Under the pieces are notes generated by a model. The model had not been told where the DNA came from, did no database searches, and saw nothing but the letters and a program-made list of their open reading frames with translations. The position numbers were made by a program, and so were the translations under genes. Below, piece after piece: positions 10,760-23,026 of a stretch of 64,000 nucleotides of DNA (position 1 is its first letter; each line of letters starts with the position of its first letter). Origin of the DNA: Limnanthes douglasii subsp. nivea (taxonomy: Eukaryota > Streptophyta > Magnoliopsida > Brassicales > Limnanthaceae); contig JAUPFV010000003.1 in assembly GCA_036936605.1 (NCBI GenBank), forward strand, positions 103,301,278 through 103,365,277, given 5' to 3'.

Positions 10760-13560
10760 TCTGTCAGTCTGTAAGAAATTTTATATCATTTGGATACTAC
10801 TTTAAAAGGTCCATCCCAATTTGGAGCCAACTTCTCGCTATTTTTATCCCTCGTCATTTGGAATACCTTTCTTAACATCATATATTATTCTTGGAAATTG
10901 ATGATACTTAGTTTTATGTTGTAATGGCTCCGCATCAAACTTCTATAATGCTCTGTTGTGACCTGAGACTAATCATGTCGTTATTTATCAAATCAACACA
11001 TTTGTTTTTTTTCTTATCATTATCTTATTATGAATACCATTGAATTTTATGACTAAGAATCATAACTTCTGGTACAACAACGACCTTCATCCCATATACC
11101 ATAGCAAATGGTATTTTATTCATCACAGCTTTAGGAGTTTTTCTATTCACGCACAAAACTTCATTAACGAAATCCGACCATTTTACCTTAGCCAACTTAA
11201 GCTTCCTCTTTATCCCGTGCACGATAGTTCTATTTTAACCTATACTTATCTATATATTTGTAGATAATATGGAGTAGCAAATATTGTCTTATCCCATATT
11301 ACCTACAAAACTTGTTACCATATCATTTTAAAATTGCGGGTAGTTACCCGTCACCCTCAAAATTCCAAAACGACTTAAAATGCTATACTATACAAATTCA
11401 CAAAATTATTAAGATATTCTCATCGCTTATGCTTTTTCCTATATCCATTTAGTGAGATAATCAATGATTATGATTATAAATTTCATTATTTTTGTTGTCA
11501 TTGTTAATGGTTCCACCAAACCAATACCTCATCTATCAAACATGCATGGAAAAAAAATTAAAACCATTATTTCACTATGACTATGAATCGTGTTGGTAAA
11601 ACATTGACAATGATCATAATTTTCAACCATCGATTTCACATTGGCCGAAAGAATCCGAGAATAAAATCCCGCTAAGAGAAAGTGTCGTAACAAACCTCGA
11701 AACCAACAATATGCTCATGCTTCTTCGTCGTGTAAATTTCTTAGAATAAACATACATTTTTTTACCCAACCATCTTAGAAATAGTCATGTAGAACCTTTC
11801 TGAGTTAAATTTTCATCAAGGACAACATACTATGTAGCACGTAACCACAAAGCCCGATCTTGCGATTTGTCCAATAACAAAATTTTATCATTGAATAAAA
11901 TCTAATATTCCTTACGTCAATGACTATCATATTTAACAGACAAAACCTCTTAATTTTCAATATTTCTCAACATGGATGGTATATTATTATTAAAGGATTA
12001 TCTTCCACACAACCAATTTTTTCTTTCTTTATCTTCAAACGCGAAACTTGCTCATATGTGACCTTAATTTTTTCTATTTACTTCACTTTTTCCAAAACAA
12101 TTCTCATGTTTTCATGATTTGTTTTGAAATTATCTTGGGAATGATTGATGACGAATTAAGAATCTGATAAGAATTGAAGGACCTTTGTTCTAAAAGTATA
12201 AGCTAATCACATTATACCTAACACAGTTTAATATTCTGGTTTGTTATTAGTTGTAGAGAATTTGAACTTAATGGATTATTTATTATTATCTCCTTCTGGA
12301 ACTATAAGAACGCCACTAGCTCCACTACCATTTACACTTGAATCTCTGCTAGCTCAAATGACCCATTCACGATCCTTCAAATTAATTCATGTTGATTCAC
12401 AATCTTTTATTTCAGCTCCATATTCTTGAAACTCGATGATATATTCCAATATTACTTTTGACTGCTCTCCTAGGTTTAAATTTTATTTAATATTCAACCA
12501 ATTCAGTTGCCCATCTCATTAATCTTACATAAATATTTATTTTTAAAGCACACTTTTAAATGGAAAGATGTTCGAACAATTATTATATAAGTTTGAAATT
12601 ATGGTCGCATTCCTTGCATATACAACTAAAATGAGAGCCAACTTCTATATGTTTAAGTATTGGTCTTTGCATTAACGAACATATTATTTCACATAGTCAA
12701 TTGGTTTATGAATTCCATCATATTATCTCACACAAACGACACTAACAACAAAATTAGAAATCGTTAGCTAGTAAAACAAAAATATCCACCTTTTTTGGTA
12801 TAGTTAAAATTTCATGCGAATATATATTATTTTAATTCATTAAAATATTTAGTGCATCATTCATTCCAATTAAAACTCTTAGACCCTCTCAAAATTTCAA
12901 AAAACAAATGGGCTTTATCTGATGCTCTAAAAATAAACCTTGATAATACTGCCAACCAACGTGTTAGTTTTTGCACTTCCTTGATCGACTTAGGTGGAAA
13001 CATTGAAAATAATGATTTTAACTTACTCATGTTGGGTTCAATCCTCTTTTTAATTATCAGAGAACTAAGAAACTTTCTCGAGTTTACCCCAAATAAACAC
13101 TTCAGTGTTTAACTTTAGATTTTATTTTCTCAAATTTTCAAAATTTTCAATAACTATTACCACATGATTTATTACTTCATTACTTCATTACTTTTAATTA
13201 TCATATCATCAATATAAGCTTACATATTCTTCCTCAACTGTTTAGAGAATATGTTATATTTGCTCAACTGCAAATATAGCATTATTTTTGTTGTAAAAAT
13301 GACACTTTCATCACCATCCAAATGCATCTTAATATGATTATACCCCGATAAGAATGCATGAAAGACAAATACTCAGGACCAACCGTTACATCTACAATTT
13401 AATCGATTATATGTAAAGGGATATCATCATTCGAACAAGCTCGATTAAGATTAGTAAATCGACGCACTTTATTCATTGTCGACTTATACATTTTGAATAA
13501 ATCTTCTTACCGGAATATATATATCAAAATTTGTTTCAAAACATGAATAAAAGATTACTA
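10760..13560 (-). pseudogene. Ancient Ty3/gypsy pol (RT-RNase H-integrase)
   Basis: Heavily decayed pol read on the minus strand. RT start at about 13500-13370: FTNLNRACSNDD, then a VDVTVGPEYLSFM equivalent of VDATAGHELLSFM. RT connection/thumb at about 13050-12860: MFPPKSIKEVQKLTRWLAVL and SRFIF. Integrase zinc finger at about 11680-11560: AGFYSRIL...MVENYDHCQCF. Integrase core end at 11222-11028: CVNRKTPKAVMNKIPFAMVYGM. C-terminal block at about 10900-10790: RKVFQMTRDKNSEKLAPNWDG. Stops and indels occur throughout, so this is older than the plus-strand element it abuts. No LTR was identified for it. Confidence 0.75.
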
Positions 13561-16500
13561 ATGTTTTCATATGAAATCAGAAAATAATATTTATCGGTCG
13601 GTTGAGACCCTTAGTCTTTGGTATTACTGTCAATTCATACATTTTGAATAAAGCTTCTTATATGAAGATATAAAGCATGATGCTTGTAATATTACAATTT
13701 TTGTTTAAATATTTTATAGATAAAAGAGTAACCCTCGTAATTGTTTCAAAGCCCGAAAGAAATATTACCATTGTCTCAAATCTGAAGTCTTTTCAGTTTG
13801 AAAAATTGTTCCAATAATTCTAGTAGTCTATTATATATTAGTTGTACTTTTTTTACCTTTGGTAAAATATATATTTTTTCCACAAGGGAGGTTTTGGTTA
13901 GGAAAGGGTTTCTAGTGAGGCAACAATATGGGTTGTACAAACAAATTTGGATACGACTCTGAAGTTTGTTTGCATAGAGGAAATTGAGTTCACAAAAATG
14001 TAACATAAACGTATCTAAAGACTCTTAAAGTCTAACAGAAATATCTTGTGGTACAGTTTGGTAAATTTTGGACATGAACGTTCGAATCCAAAATATAGTT
14101 ATACATACGAGCTTTGATAAAGTTTCATAAACATAAACAGTAATGTTCATATAAAGTACTATACGTAGTTAATCATTTCATGACACTCTTTCAATGACTA
14201 ATACGACTACTACCAAATTATGGTCCATAATATCAGGTCCACAAGATCGAAAGCCCTTCTGAGTAGATATAATGTGATCAAGAATAAGTCAAATGTATTG
14301 TTATTCAAATATATCAACAAATTGTAACATATTCATTAAAATATATCATTAACTCGTACAAGTGTGATTAATAAAATATAGTAGTTTCTATTATAATAAA
14401 TTATAGTTTGTTATTGTTAATAAGATATTATCTTATGATAGCTTTTTACTATTATTATTACTTTACTTTTTAAAAATTAGTCTAGACTATCCATGTATAC
14501 CCAAGCCGAATTTTAGCAATACCAAATCTTATCCAAAGTTAAAAAATAAAACTTTAACCTATATAAAAAAACATTCACCTATATATCTTTTCATATTTAA
14601 CATTAAACAAATTTAAAAATCAAATAAAATCTCAACATCAAATAGTTTGTATTTTATAAAAATGATGCTAAAATCATTGAAAAACCTAAATACACACTAT
14701 CAAAGGTAAACCTCAACAGAGAGATATTTTCATATGGAGCAGAAAAAAGGTTTGGTACTGGCAAGGTAGTGATATACTTATTAATAGAATTTAACAACAC
14801 CTCCCGTATTTAGGCTTTATATTTAAATACTTATATTGTTAGCATTCCTAATTAGGACGTTTTAAAAAACTGTCAATTCTAGCAATTTTGAAAGCTCTCG
14901 CGATTATAGCATTACAATTTCAGTGATATAGTGTGTCATTTATAGGATAATACTATGAACTCATATAGTGTGTCATTTATAGGATAATACTATGAACTGC
15001 TAGTGATAGCTTTAAAACTGGTAGTGGTCACTGATAACATGTTAGTAAAGGTAACATACGTATTATTATTTATATTTTTTTCTATAATTAAACATAACAT
15101 AATTACATGGTTCATTAAGTTCTTATTTTACCGATCATATCTTATAATATATACATATAATTGTGTTTTATCTTGTTTGATTTCTTATTTTAAGTTATGT
15201 TATATCGTATTGTATGAGGAAAATGATATGCATCAAGTTGAAATTAAAATTATCCATATTTTTGTTATTTGTTTCTTACAACATCTTATTATAAAAAAGA
15301 GGAATTAATTGTGTGGGTTAAAAAATAGATAACAAAAATAGTTTTATTATTATAGTAAAACACGACAATGACTAAAATAATGAAGAACTCATCAATTAAC
15401 CTTCGAAAGTGAGATATACTAAGATTAAATTGACCAGCATTAAAAAAAATATGAATGTCATTTCAAGCAAATGTAAAGTTGGTTGAACTAGGTTAATGGT
15501 CTTTAGCGATCATATGCACGGATGAACAACCCTTCAATGGTAAAATACTTCAAAGATTATTGCAACACGAGTGAATTATTAAAAGAATGGTTGGAATTCA
15601 TACTCTTACTTACCATGATATGAATTTGAAGATCATGCACGTCCATACTATACAACACTCGATATAGACATTGGTTTGTCGAGCAATTCGATCGGTCACA
15701 TTTGAAATTCTTATTAGCTAAACTAAGAAGGTTAAATTATTTTGAATAACATAAATCCACAAAATATCAAAGTAAAGATGTTGCATATTTATTTATTTTA
15801 CGCATCCAATTACTGTGGATTTGTTACAGAAGTTTCCAAAATTACTAATAATAAGAAATACCAATAAAACAATAAGATACATGATGATTTTGTTCAAAAT
15901 CGTTATAGTGAACTCAACTGGGTTATATTTCTATGTCATTTGCGTTTATATATAAAAGAGAAAAATGATAATTTAGATTGTTTATACTCGACGATGAAAG
16001 AGAATTTGATCGATCAAACAATTGTGACTTTGATAGATATAGATTTTACGTCAATGAGTGTTGGTGAAGATGATTTCCTAGAAAAACAATACACATATTA
16101 TGTCAACGACATATTAAAAATAACAAAAATAACACATATGTTATGTCATGATACATTAATCTTGAAGTTTTTAGTGATCGAACACGAATTTTAAAATATT
16201 CGGACGTAAATGAAGTTTGAGTTCAAAGATTATTCCCAATAAATTGAATACATTAAAATATCTTGGTTGATTTCATATATTTATAATTTTCTCGCATATT
16301 AAACTAATTTTATTTATTTATTTTGGTAACACAACCATTAATCAATATATTAATATTTATTTTTAACAATGCTCTCAATAAATGCATATTTAATTTATAT
16401 TCACTTGCTCACACTTAATATATAACTTCAAATTTATTTTTATATTGGTTGGATAATGCATATTCCACATTAAAATATTTTATTGACACACGTAGGCTTA

Positions 16501-17753
16501 ACTTTGAGATGTTTTAGGGTAATGTTCATTTTTTATTCAAAATTAAATCTATAATAATAAAGAATCATTTGAAAATAGTTAATTAATTGTACAACACAAA
16601 TATATACATATATTTTCTCATGAAATCCAATATTAGGTCTCAAGTACAATTTTATAAATCATTTTAGATTTTTTCTAAATGTTAAAAATATTAAACTAAA
16701 TAGCATAAATTATTCTTCAGTTGAGATACACATGGTTTACCATGTTGTTACAAAATTGACGAGTTATTAAGAGAACTACGTTATATTTAGATTATCTAGA
16801 TGACTATTTGGGAAAATGCTAAATATAATGGTATATACAAAATTTAACGAAAGTCGAGGACTTAAAATATAATTTGGATAATTTTATTCAAGTGATGAAT
16901 AAAAATGATATTTATATAGAGCATATCTACAAGATATGGTATAAAAAAGTTATTTATCCATAAATAAGGTAGTAATAATAAACATATATAAACACATAAT
17001 ATTAAAGTCGTTAACCAGTCAAACATGAAAGTTCAAACACGTGCCGAAATCATAAAATGCAAGCAAAAATTCAGTAGATGTAACTTTATAAGATCGTTCA
17101 AACTGAAAAGATAATTTGGAACTCTATAGCTTCGTTTTTTAATATTGATACAAATTGTGGAACTAAGTATCGTATTGAACCTTCATTAGGTGAAACATCT
17201 ATAACGCTTTGAAAAATACAGAAAGAGAGTGATACTTATTATAAATAATGAGTTTTTAGTTAAACTTTAGTAGTATAAGAAACAAGTTGCAATATTAGTA
17301 GTGTATTACATACTTTTTATATGAAAAAATACATTGAAAATTTATGGTGTAATTCAACCATTTATTATTGGGTTTAGTGACGTATGTGGTGACTGTCAAT
17401 AAGGTTTTCGTTAAGTTTCATATGGCTTGTATGGAAATCTGGATGGAGGAAGCTTATAAAGTTATATCTTTAAAATGAGCTTATAGATAAATTTTTGGTT
17501 ACGAGCATATATGGTGGTTTTGATGAGTTTGAAAATTTCACTACAAGTCTTAAATACTATAAAAACAGGGCAAAACAAATATATGGCGTTCATTAGATTG
17601 ACAAATCTCGTTAATATTTAACTACATCGTTGATCTTGTATAAAAGAATAAACTTTATTTTTATACTATTACGAGATGCACCACCTATAATATTTGATAA
17701 AAAGAGAATTGTGGTTTGTTTTATTAATATTAATTATTATATCCATGTTATAA

Positions 17754-17784
<31 letters not shown>

Positions 17785-18250
17785 AATTTATTATGTATAT
17801 AGGTTCATATTAAAAAGGATGTTCCACGTGCATCGATATATACAATTTGCTTGACATTATATGAATTAAAATCGGACGATAGAGAACTACTTGCAAACGA
17901 TATAATGAAATTCTAACTCAAGCACCTTCAAGCAACAACGACTAGTCACTAATTTAGATGACTTTTTAAATCCTATTAATAACTATATCATTTGTTATGT
18001 TATCATGTCCAATCATGTTTTTACTAAAAGCTCTTGAATTTTATTTAACATAAGTTACCATATTTTAACACCAAACTGCAAGCCATATCAAACTTGAAAT
18101 GTTAACAAAAGTATAAAATAGAATAAAACTGCAACACAACATAAAACTGCTAACACAATAACGAAATCCGATTAACACAACCAAATCATATAAAAATAAC
18201 TCAATTGATATATAATAACTAAATACAACTCAAACTAACTGTTATTCCAT
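13561..18250. other. AT-rich DNA without recognisable genes
   Basis: Short frames (for example 15003-15308 and 15940-16194) show no motif I recognise and are AT-driven. A TA microsatellite lies at about 17759-17783. Parts are probably degraded transposon, but I cannot name a family. Confidence 0.5.
14926..14998. repeat. Tandem duplication, 37-bp period, two copies
   Basis: The unit starting ATATAGTGTGTCATTTATAG occurs at 14926 and again at 14963, identical apart from the joining base. It is a recent local duplication in non-coding DNA. Confidence 0.9.
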
Positions 18251-19908
18251 CAGTCATCAAACGTTAATGACTCAGTATAGAGTTATTTGTGAATAAGATG
18301 ATCCAATAATATCTCATAATGATGTTCACATATAATCTCAGTAATTTATATTCCAAACATTTCATTTTCCGTGCACTATGACCATACATAAGATAAAAAA
18401 TCATATACGAAATTATAAACTTTGCATTCTTAAAACTAACTTTAACTTTTTTTGCGTTCACATGAGGCTGATGACGGGTTAATTTTGAAACTACCATAAA
18501 CTGGTAATTTTCAAACTACCATATAACTAGTATATTTTATACACTAAGATACGTTTCCACCATTAGAAGTATCATTGTAATATTGACTTCAACAACGATC
18601 TTAGTCATAGTATCATCTTTCATCAGCATCCACTCTATAGTTTATATATGAGTTTTAGTTTAGGCTAAATATATGAAAGATTGTGATAATATATATATGT
18701 GTGTGTGATCTTAACAAAACTTTGATAGATTACTTATGACTGTTAGAGTTACACATAATTTATAAAAAAAGTAACCACGTTCCTGATGTTGATCTAATTA
18801 TCCATCAACATTGATGAAGTGATAACTAACATAAATTATAATGAGAATTGAACACCTTCCTAATAAATTTTTTCAGGAGAGTTTATATTCGATGTCACAA
18901 ATATGAACTTCCACGAAAATAAGGACATGTTTCCCTACCATGATTTGGTCGTTCTCGAACATGTATTGTCTTAAAACTAGCATGATTTCAATTTTATTTA
19001 TCTAAAAAATGATTATTATTTTTATAAATTCAATATTTAAAACTTTAATATTATTTGAAATTTATAACAATTTATAATATTTAACTAAATAAAATAATTG
19101 ATTCTAACAAAAAAACAAATAAGGTTGTTTTTCATTCGAAAATTAAAAAAATGACGACTAGCAATCACGAGGGTCTCAAATAAAACAATAACAACATAAA
19201 AATTACAATTTTTTCTAAATAAAAATATAACAACATAAAAACTAATTTGATGTCACATCATACTAAAATAATATTGTTTAGCGAATTACTAGTCTAAAAC
19301 ATTAAAACCATAAGAATTCCGATAAGAAATATAAACAACCACAAAGACGTAATCTAAAACATTTATCTTCCCAAGGCCTCTCATTTACCTCAATGTCATT
19401 AGCTGATTTAATTTTGTTGATCCGACGAATTGCATTGAGCTTTCTTTTTTTGGGAGCTCACCATTTTTGTTATCATGTACCATCCATATTTCATAATATA
19501 TTAATGTAATCCGGTGTCATGGTATGTGAACAATCAATAAGTTATTGTCTATGCTGATCTATCCTTATAAAATGCTTACATTAGATATTACAAGAGAAGT
19601 TATTATATTTGTATATGATGGATGTCGTAATTTTTCTTCTGATCTAACACATTTTGTATAGGTGGATAAGGCACATATATACCATTCAAAACTGTCGTAA
19701 AAATCAATCCAACATATATATATATATATATATATATTTGCATACTCGAGGAAACGAATTGGATACTAATATAATATAATTTATTGAGGTTTAAAACAAT
19801 ATTGATTGTTTACATATGGCTGAAATATATAGGATACATAATGGAAGAAAATATAAATAATGATACTTAAATTTTAATAAAAAAATCAAAATCATACTCG
19901 CATACCTT
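18251..19908. other. AT-rich DNA, nothing firm
   Basis: May include the 3' side of the plant-mobile-domain remnant that follows on the minus strand, but no motif could be matched. A TA microsatellite lies at about 19714-19737. Confidence 0.4.
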
Positions 19909-20220
19909 TCAATAAGATTGCAAAAAATATATCGATGAGACTCTTTTGATTGCACTTTTAATGCCCTCAAATGATGAGGTAACCACGTAAATGATCAAAT
20001 ACATCATTCCATTATAAGACCAATTCGATGATGGGCGAAAATATAGATTTTGATCATAAATCCAACAGTTTAGTAGAGATACAAAACCGGTCAAGCTCCT
20101 CATCTCATGATCACAAAATACACATATTAATAAATACATGAGGTGTGCATGCATAACTTCAAATACTTTAACACTAGTTATAGTTGAGTTTTATAAAAGA
20201 TACGTGGCATTATTAAACGC
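19909..20220 (-). pseudogene. Plant mobile domain (PMD/MAIN-like) remnant
   Basis: On the minus strand, HAHLMYLLICVFCDHE is followed directly by MRSLTGFVSLLNCWIYD and FRPSSNW. This recalls the plant mobile domain, in which an RAYLLYLLG.xLF.D segment precedes a G(Y/F)xxLLxxWIYEHF segment with more residues between them than are present here, so an internal deletion is inferred. PMD genes are host genes (MAIN/MAIL) or cargo of Mutator-like and gypsy elements. Further pieces may extend to about 20560 but are too broken to define. No start codon or exon structure could be assigned. Confidence 0.45.
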
Positions 20221-21237
20221 ATATTTAAGTCATTTTAAACCGAACCCCAAGCCATTATTGTGATCAATCTCTTTACGGATTGCAAACATATGGATACTCA
20301 ACAATTTCTCAAAAAATGACTATATCCCCCCCTTATTTCAAAACAACCAAATGAAAATATATTGCGTATTAGTATGAGGCATGTAATAACACGACCATGA
20401 TCCAATAGAATAACCATATCCTTAAAATTAAACTAGAAGGTATTGGTCTTCGCATGACATCTAAATAAACTTTGTTGAAATATGATTGGTATAAAACATC
20501 ACAAGATGGTCAACCAACTGAATGAAGAGAGCCTGGTTCACCATATCTCGTGGATGCTTCTACAAATCTAATAACACTAAAATAAAATAGTAAACTTAGA
20601 GGCGAAAACAAATACAAGATTGCAACAAATCAAATCAAAACAACATATAAATATATGGAAAGGAAAATCAACTTAGTAAAATGTAATTTAAATATACGTA
20701 TTATAAACTTACAATTTTCATGTCTGTATGATAACCCGCGTGCTCCTGGTATGAAGAGAACAGTAGCACGGTTTTTTTAATAAACTCTAAGATTATAAGT
20801 CGATAGTCTATGTCTTCTTCCAAAGAGAAATCCTCGGTTGATGAATTGTTGATGATCATCCGCCACCTGCCTCATCCGCGACCACCACATGCTCCGTTAT
20901 CCCCTATGTGGTATGCCACTTGCAAATATGCCTTATTTGTAGGTGTTTCTTCCAGTTTCGCAGGATAAATATATCGTTTGATATAAGCATGTTTCATTAT
21001 TTATTTTTTAGCATTTAATACTATGTCAGTGATATGTTGTTGTTCTCGTAAAATCTTCTCAATTCGACTAGATATATGCTTATCTTTGCTAGTAAGCCTC
21101 CCATATGCAATTTTTTTTATGTGAAGTTGGAACCGACTCACAAGATGCCCTAAAATGAATATAGATCAATAAAATAAATAAACACACATTCCTATATAAT
21201 TCTAACTAGAAGTGTGTACGTTAAAACCACCAGAAAT
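20221..21237. other. Spacer, possible 5' part of PMD remnant
   Basis: Minus-strand fragments at about 20720-20900 (for example IKKTVLLFSSYQEHAGYHTD) look coding-like but were not matched to a family. No gene is claimed. Confidence 0.3.
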
Positions 21238-21323
21238 TAAGTGAATTAATAGCAGTTTTAATGTATATATTCATATAAACTAAGTGAATTAATAGCAGTT
21301 TTAATGTATATATTCATATAAAC
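21238..21323. repeat. Tandem duplication, 43-bp unit, two copies
   Basis: A perfect head-to-tail duplication: the unit starting TAAGTGAATTAATAGCAGTT occurs at 21238-21280 and 21281-21323 with no mismatch seen, so it is a recent event. Confidence 0.95.
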
Positions 21324-21396
21324 TAACCGAACAACTACCAATTTTAACATATGAAACCACCATGACTATGTTGAAACCTAATAATGAACTTGACAA

Positions 21397-21612
21397 AACT
21401 TTTTTCGGAGGAACCCGCAGCCGCTACTACTTAGAGTGAAATGAGTGCACACAGGGTAAATCCTCAGTCTGACGTGATAGCGTGCAAACCAACGACAGAA
21501 GGTAAACTACACAAGGTGACAGGCTCAGTCGAGAAAGCGTAGGTAGAGGGACTCGAACTCATGACCTTTGGTCACAAGCATGCCTTACTCAACCAACTCG
21601 GCTACCCCATTA
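21397..21612 (-). mobile_element. tRNA-derived SINE
   Basis: On the minus strand GGGTAGCCGAGTTGGTTGAG (about 21607-21588) is an RNA polymerase III box A. GGTCATGAGTTCGAGTCC (21566-21549) is a box B, and the spacing between them is like that of a tRNA gene. The unit continues through a GC-richer body to AAAAAAGTTTTG near 21397. No acceptor-stem pairing or full cloverleaf is seen, and the body is far longer than a tRNA, so this is a tRNA-headed SINE rather than a tRNA gene. No clear target-site duplication was found. It would be mobilised by a LINE reverse transcriptase. Confidence 0.7.
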
Positions 21613-22429
21613 GGGGCTGATCAACATCATTATGCTAGTGCATATATTAACATTATAAATGACTCGTTTGATTCTTATAGTCTGAACCAATGTCGAGGTT
21701 TTGCTCTTACATGTTTGTTCACGACTTTCCAGCTTAAATCTAAATTTAAACATGTGACTAACCAAATTTTATTGTATATGATTTAAATATAAATAAACAT
21801 AATATAAATATATCATTTTTATCATTTTTAAAACTTGAAAAACTATATAATACATTTATGTAACTAATATTATTCATTTTTAATTATATTTTCAAAACTT
21901 GTTTGTGGATTTAGATCTAGTCAAAACATAATTACAATTAAAAATCTACGAATAAACTAATGTTTTTTATATAAAATTTAAAAATATTTTTATTCTCTAA
22001 GTAAGACAACTAATATTTTAGTTGGAGAATAACAAATTTGTCTCAATGGTTAATAAAAATAGCGGATATACGACCCCGTTATTTATAAGGAGAGTCACCG
22101 ATAGCAATCATGAAAAAATCAAAATTACGGATAACCATCTTGATGTAAAGTTTTAAAAAAAAACTACCTACAACCTAAATGTTTGGGACAATACTTTTAA
22201 CGGCCAAAACAAGTAAAGTTTGAATAATCAATTTCTTTTAATTTTCAAAACTTCAAATCTTTTGGAACCTTAATTAATTTTTCTTTTCTAAAAACATAGA
22301 TATCTCTCTTTTTTTAAAGCAAACAAAACGAAATCCAACAACGTGCAATTATGTAAATGGAATACAATTTTTTTTACCCAACTACACAAAATGTTGCAAC
22401 CCGATACTTTTTATTTTTCCATACTTATT
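21613..22429. other. AT-rich spacer
   Basis: No gene or repeat could be supported between the SINE and the promoter region of the small membrane-protein gene. Confidence 0.5.
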
Positions 22430-23026
22430 TTATAATAATTAATATATATACCTTTCACGGGTGGGAAAATTGAGGTGTTAGTATTTTTGCCGGCTCCATC
22501 GGGTCGGAGACGAACCTCACCAATATCGTTATTGCAAAAGCTCTCTTAGAGTAGCTGATCTCGCTTCGAGAAACCCCACATCGGTCACTAGTTCTTGGTA
22601 CCGCTCTGCCCAATTTCGTTTACTGTTTCATTTATCTCATTTTACTTTTTCATTCCTGGTTGTCTCCGTAATGCATTTGGGTTATTTCTTCTTCTTTATT
22701 TTCTTATAATAGTATAAATTGATATGATAGTCAAATTTACAAGCTTTTGTGCTAGCGTTCTATGTTCTCAGTTGCAGAATCACAAGTCAGTGCTGTCCTG
22801 TTCGTATGGCAGCAAAAACTAGATTCAGAACCATTGGTTTGCTATGCGAATTCCGATTTTACATTAGTTCCTCATTTTGTTTTGTGAATTGCAGTTTAGG
22901 GATTTCTATTTGCACTACCTGATAAACCCTTACTGTAGAAATTCATAGTGTAGGGGTTTAAGTATCAGCTGATCAACCTTCTTTTATTAATGATTGCAGG
23001 GCTGAGACTCTGATTTAATAAGAAAG
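22430..23026 (+). promoter_or_regulatory. Promoter and 5' UTR with likely leader intron
   Basis: A TATA-like AATATATATACC at about 22440 precedes a locally GC-richer stretch (22480-22600) typical of a plant leader exon. A TGATTGCAG acceptor at 22999, 27 bases before the start codon, together with several possible GT donors near 22590, suggests a leader intron. The exact transcription start and donor are not determinable from sequence alone. Confidence 0.45.

Noticed and set aside
15000..15040. Possible CACTA transposon end (CACTACCAG on the minus strand)
   Set aside because: No matching inverted end, 3-bp duplication or transposase found.
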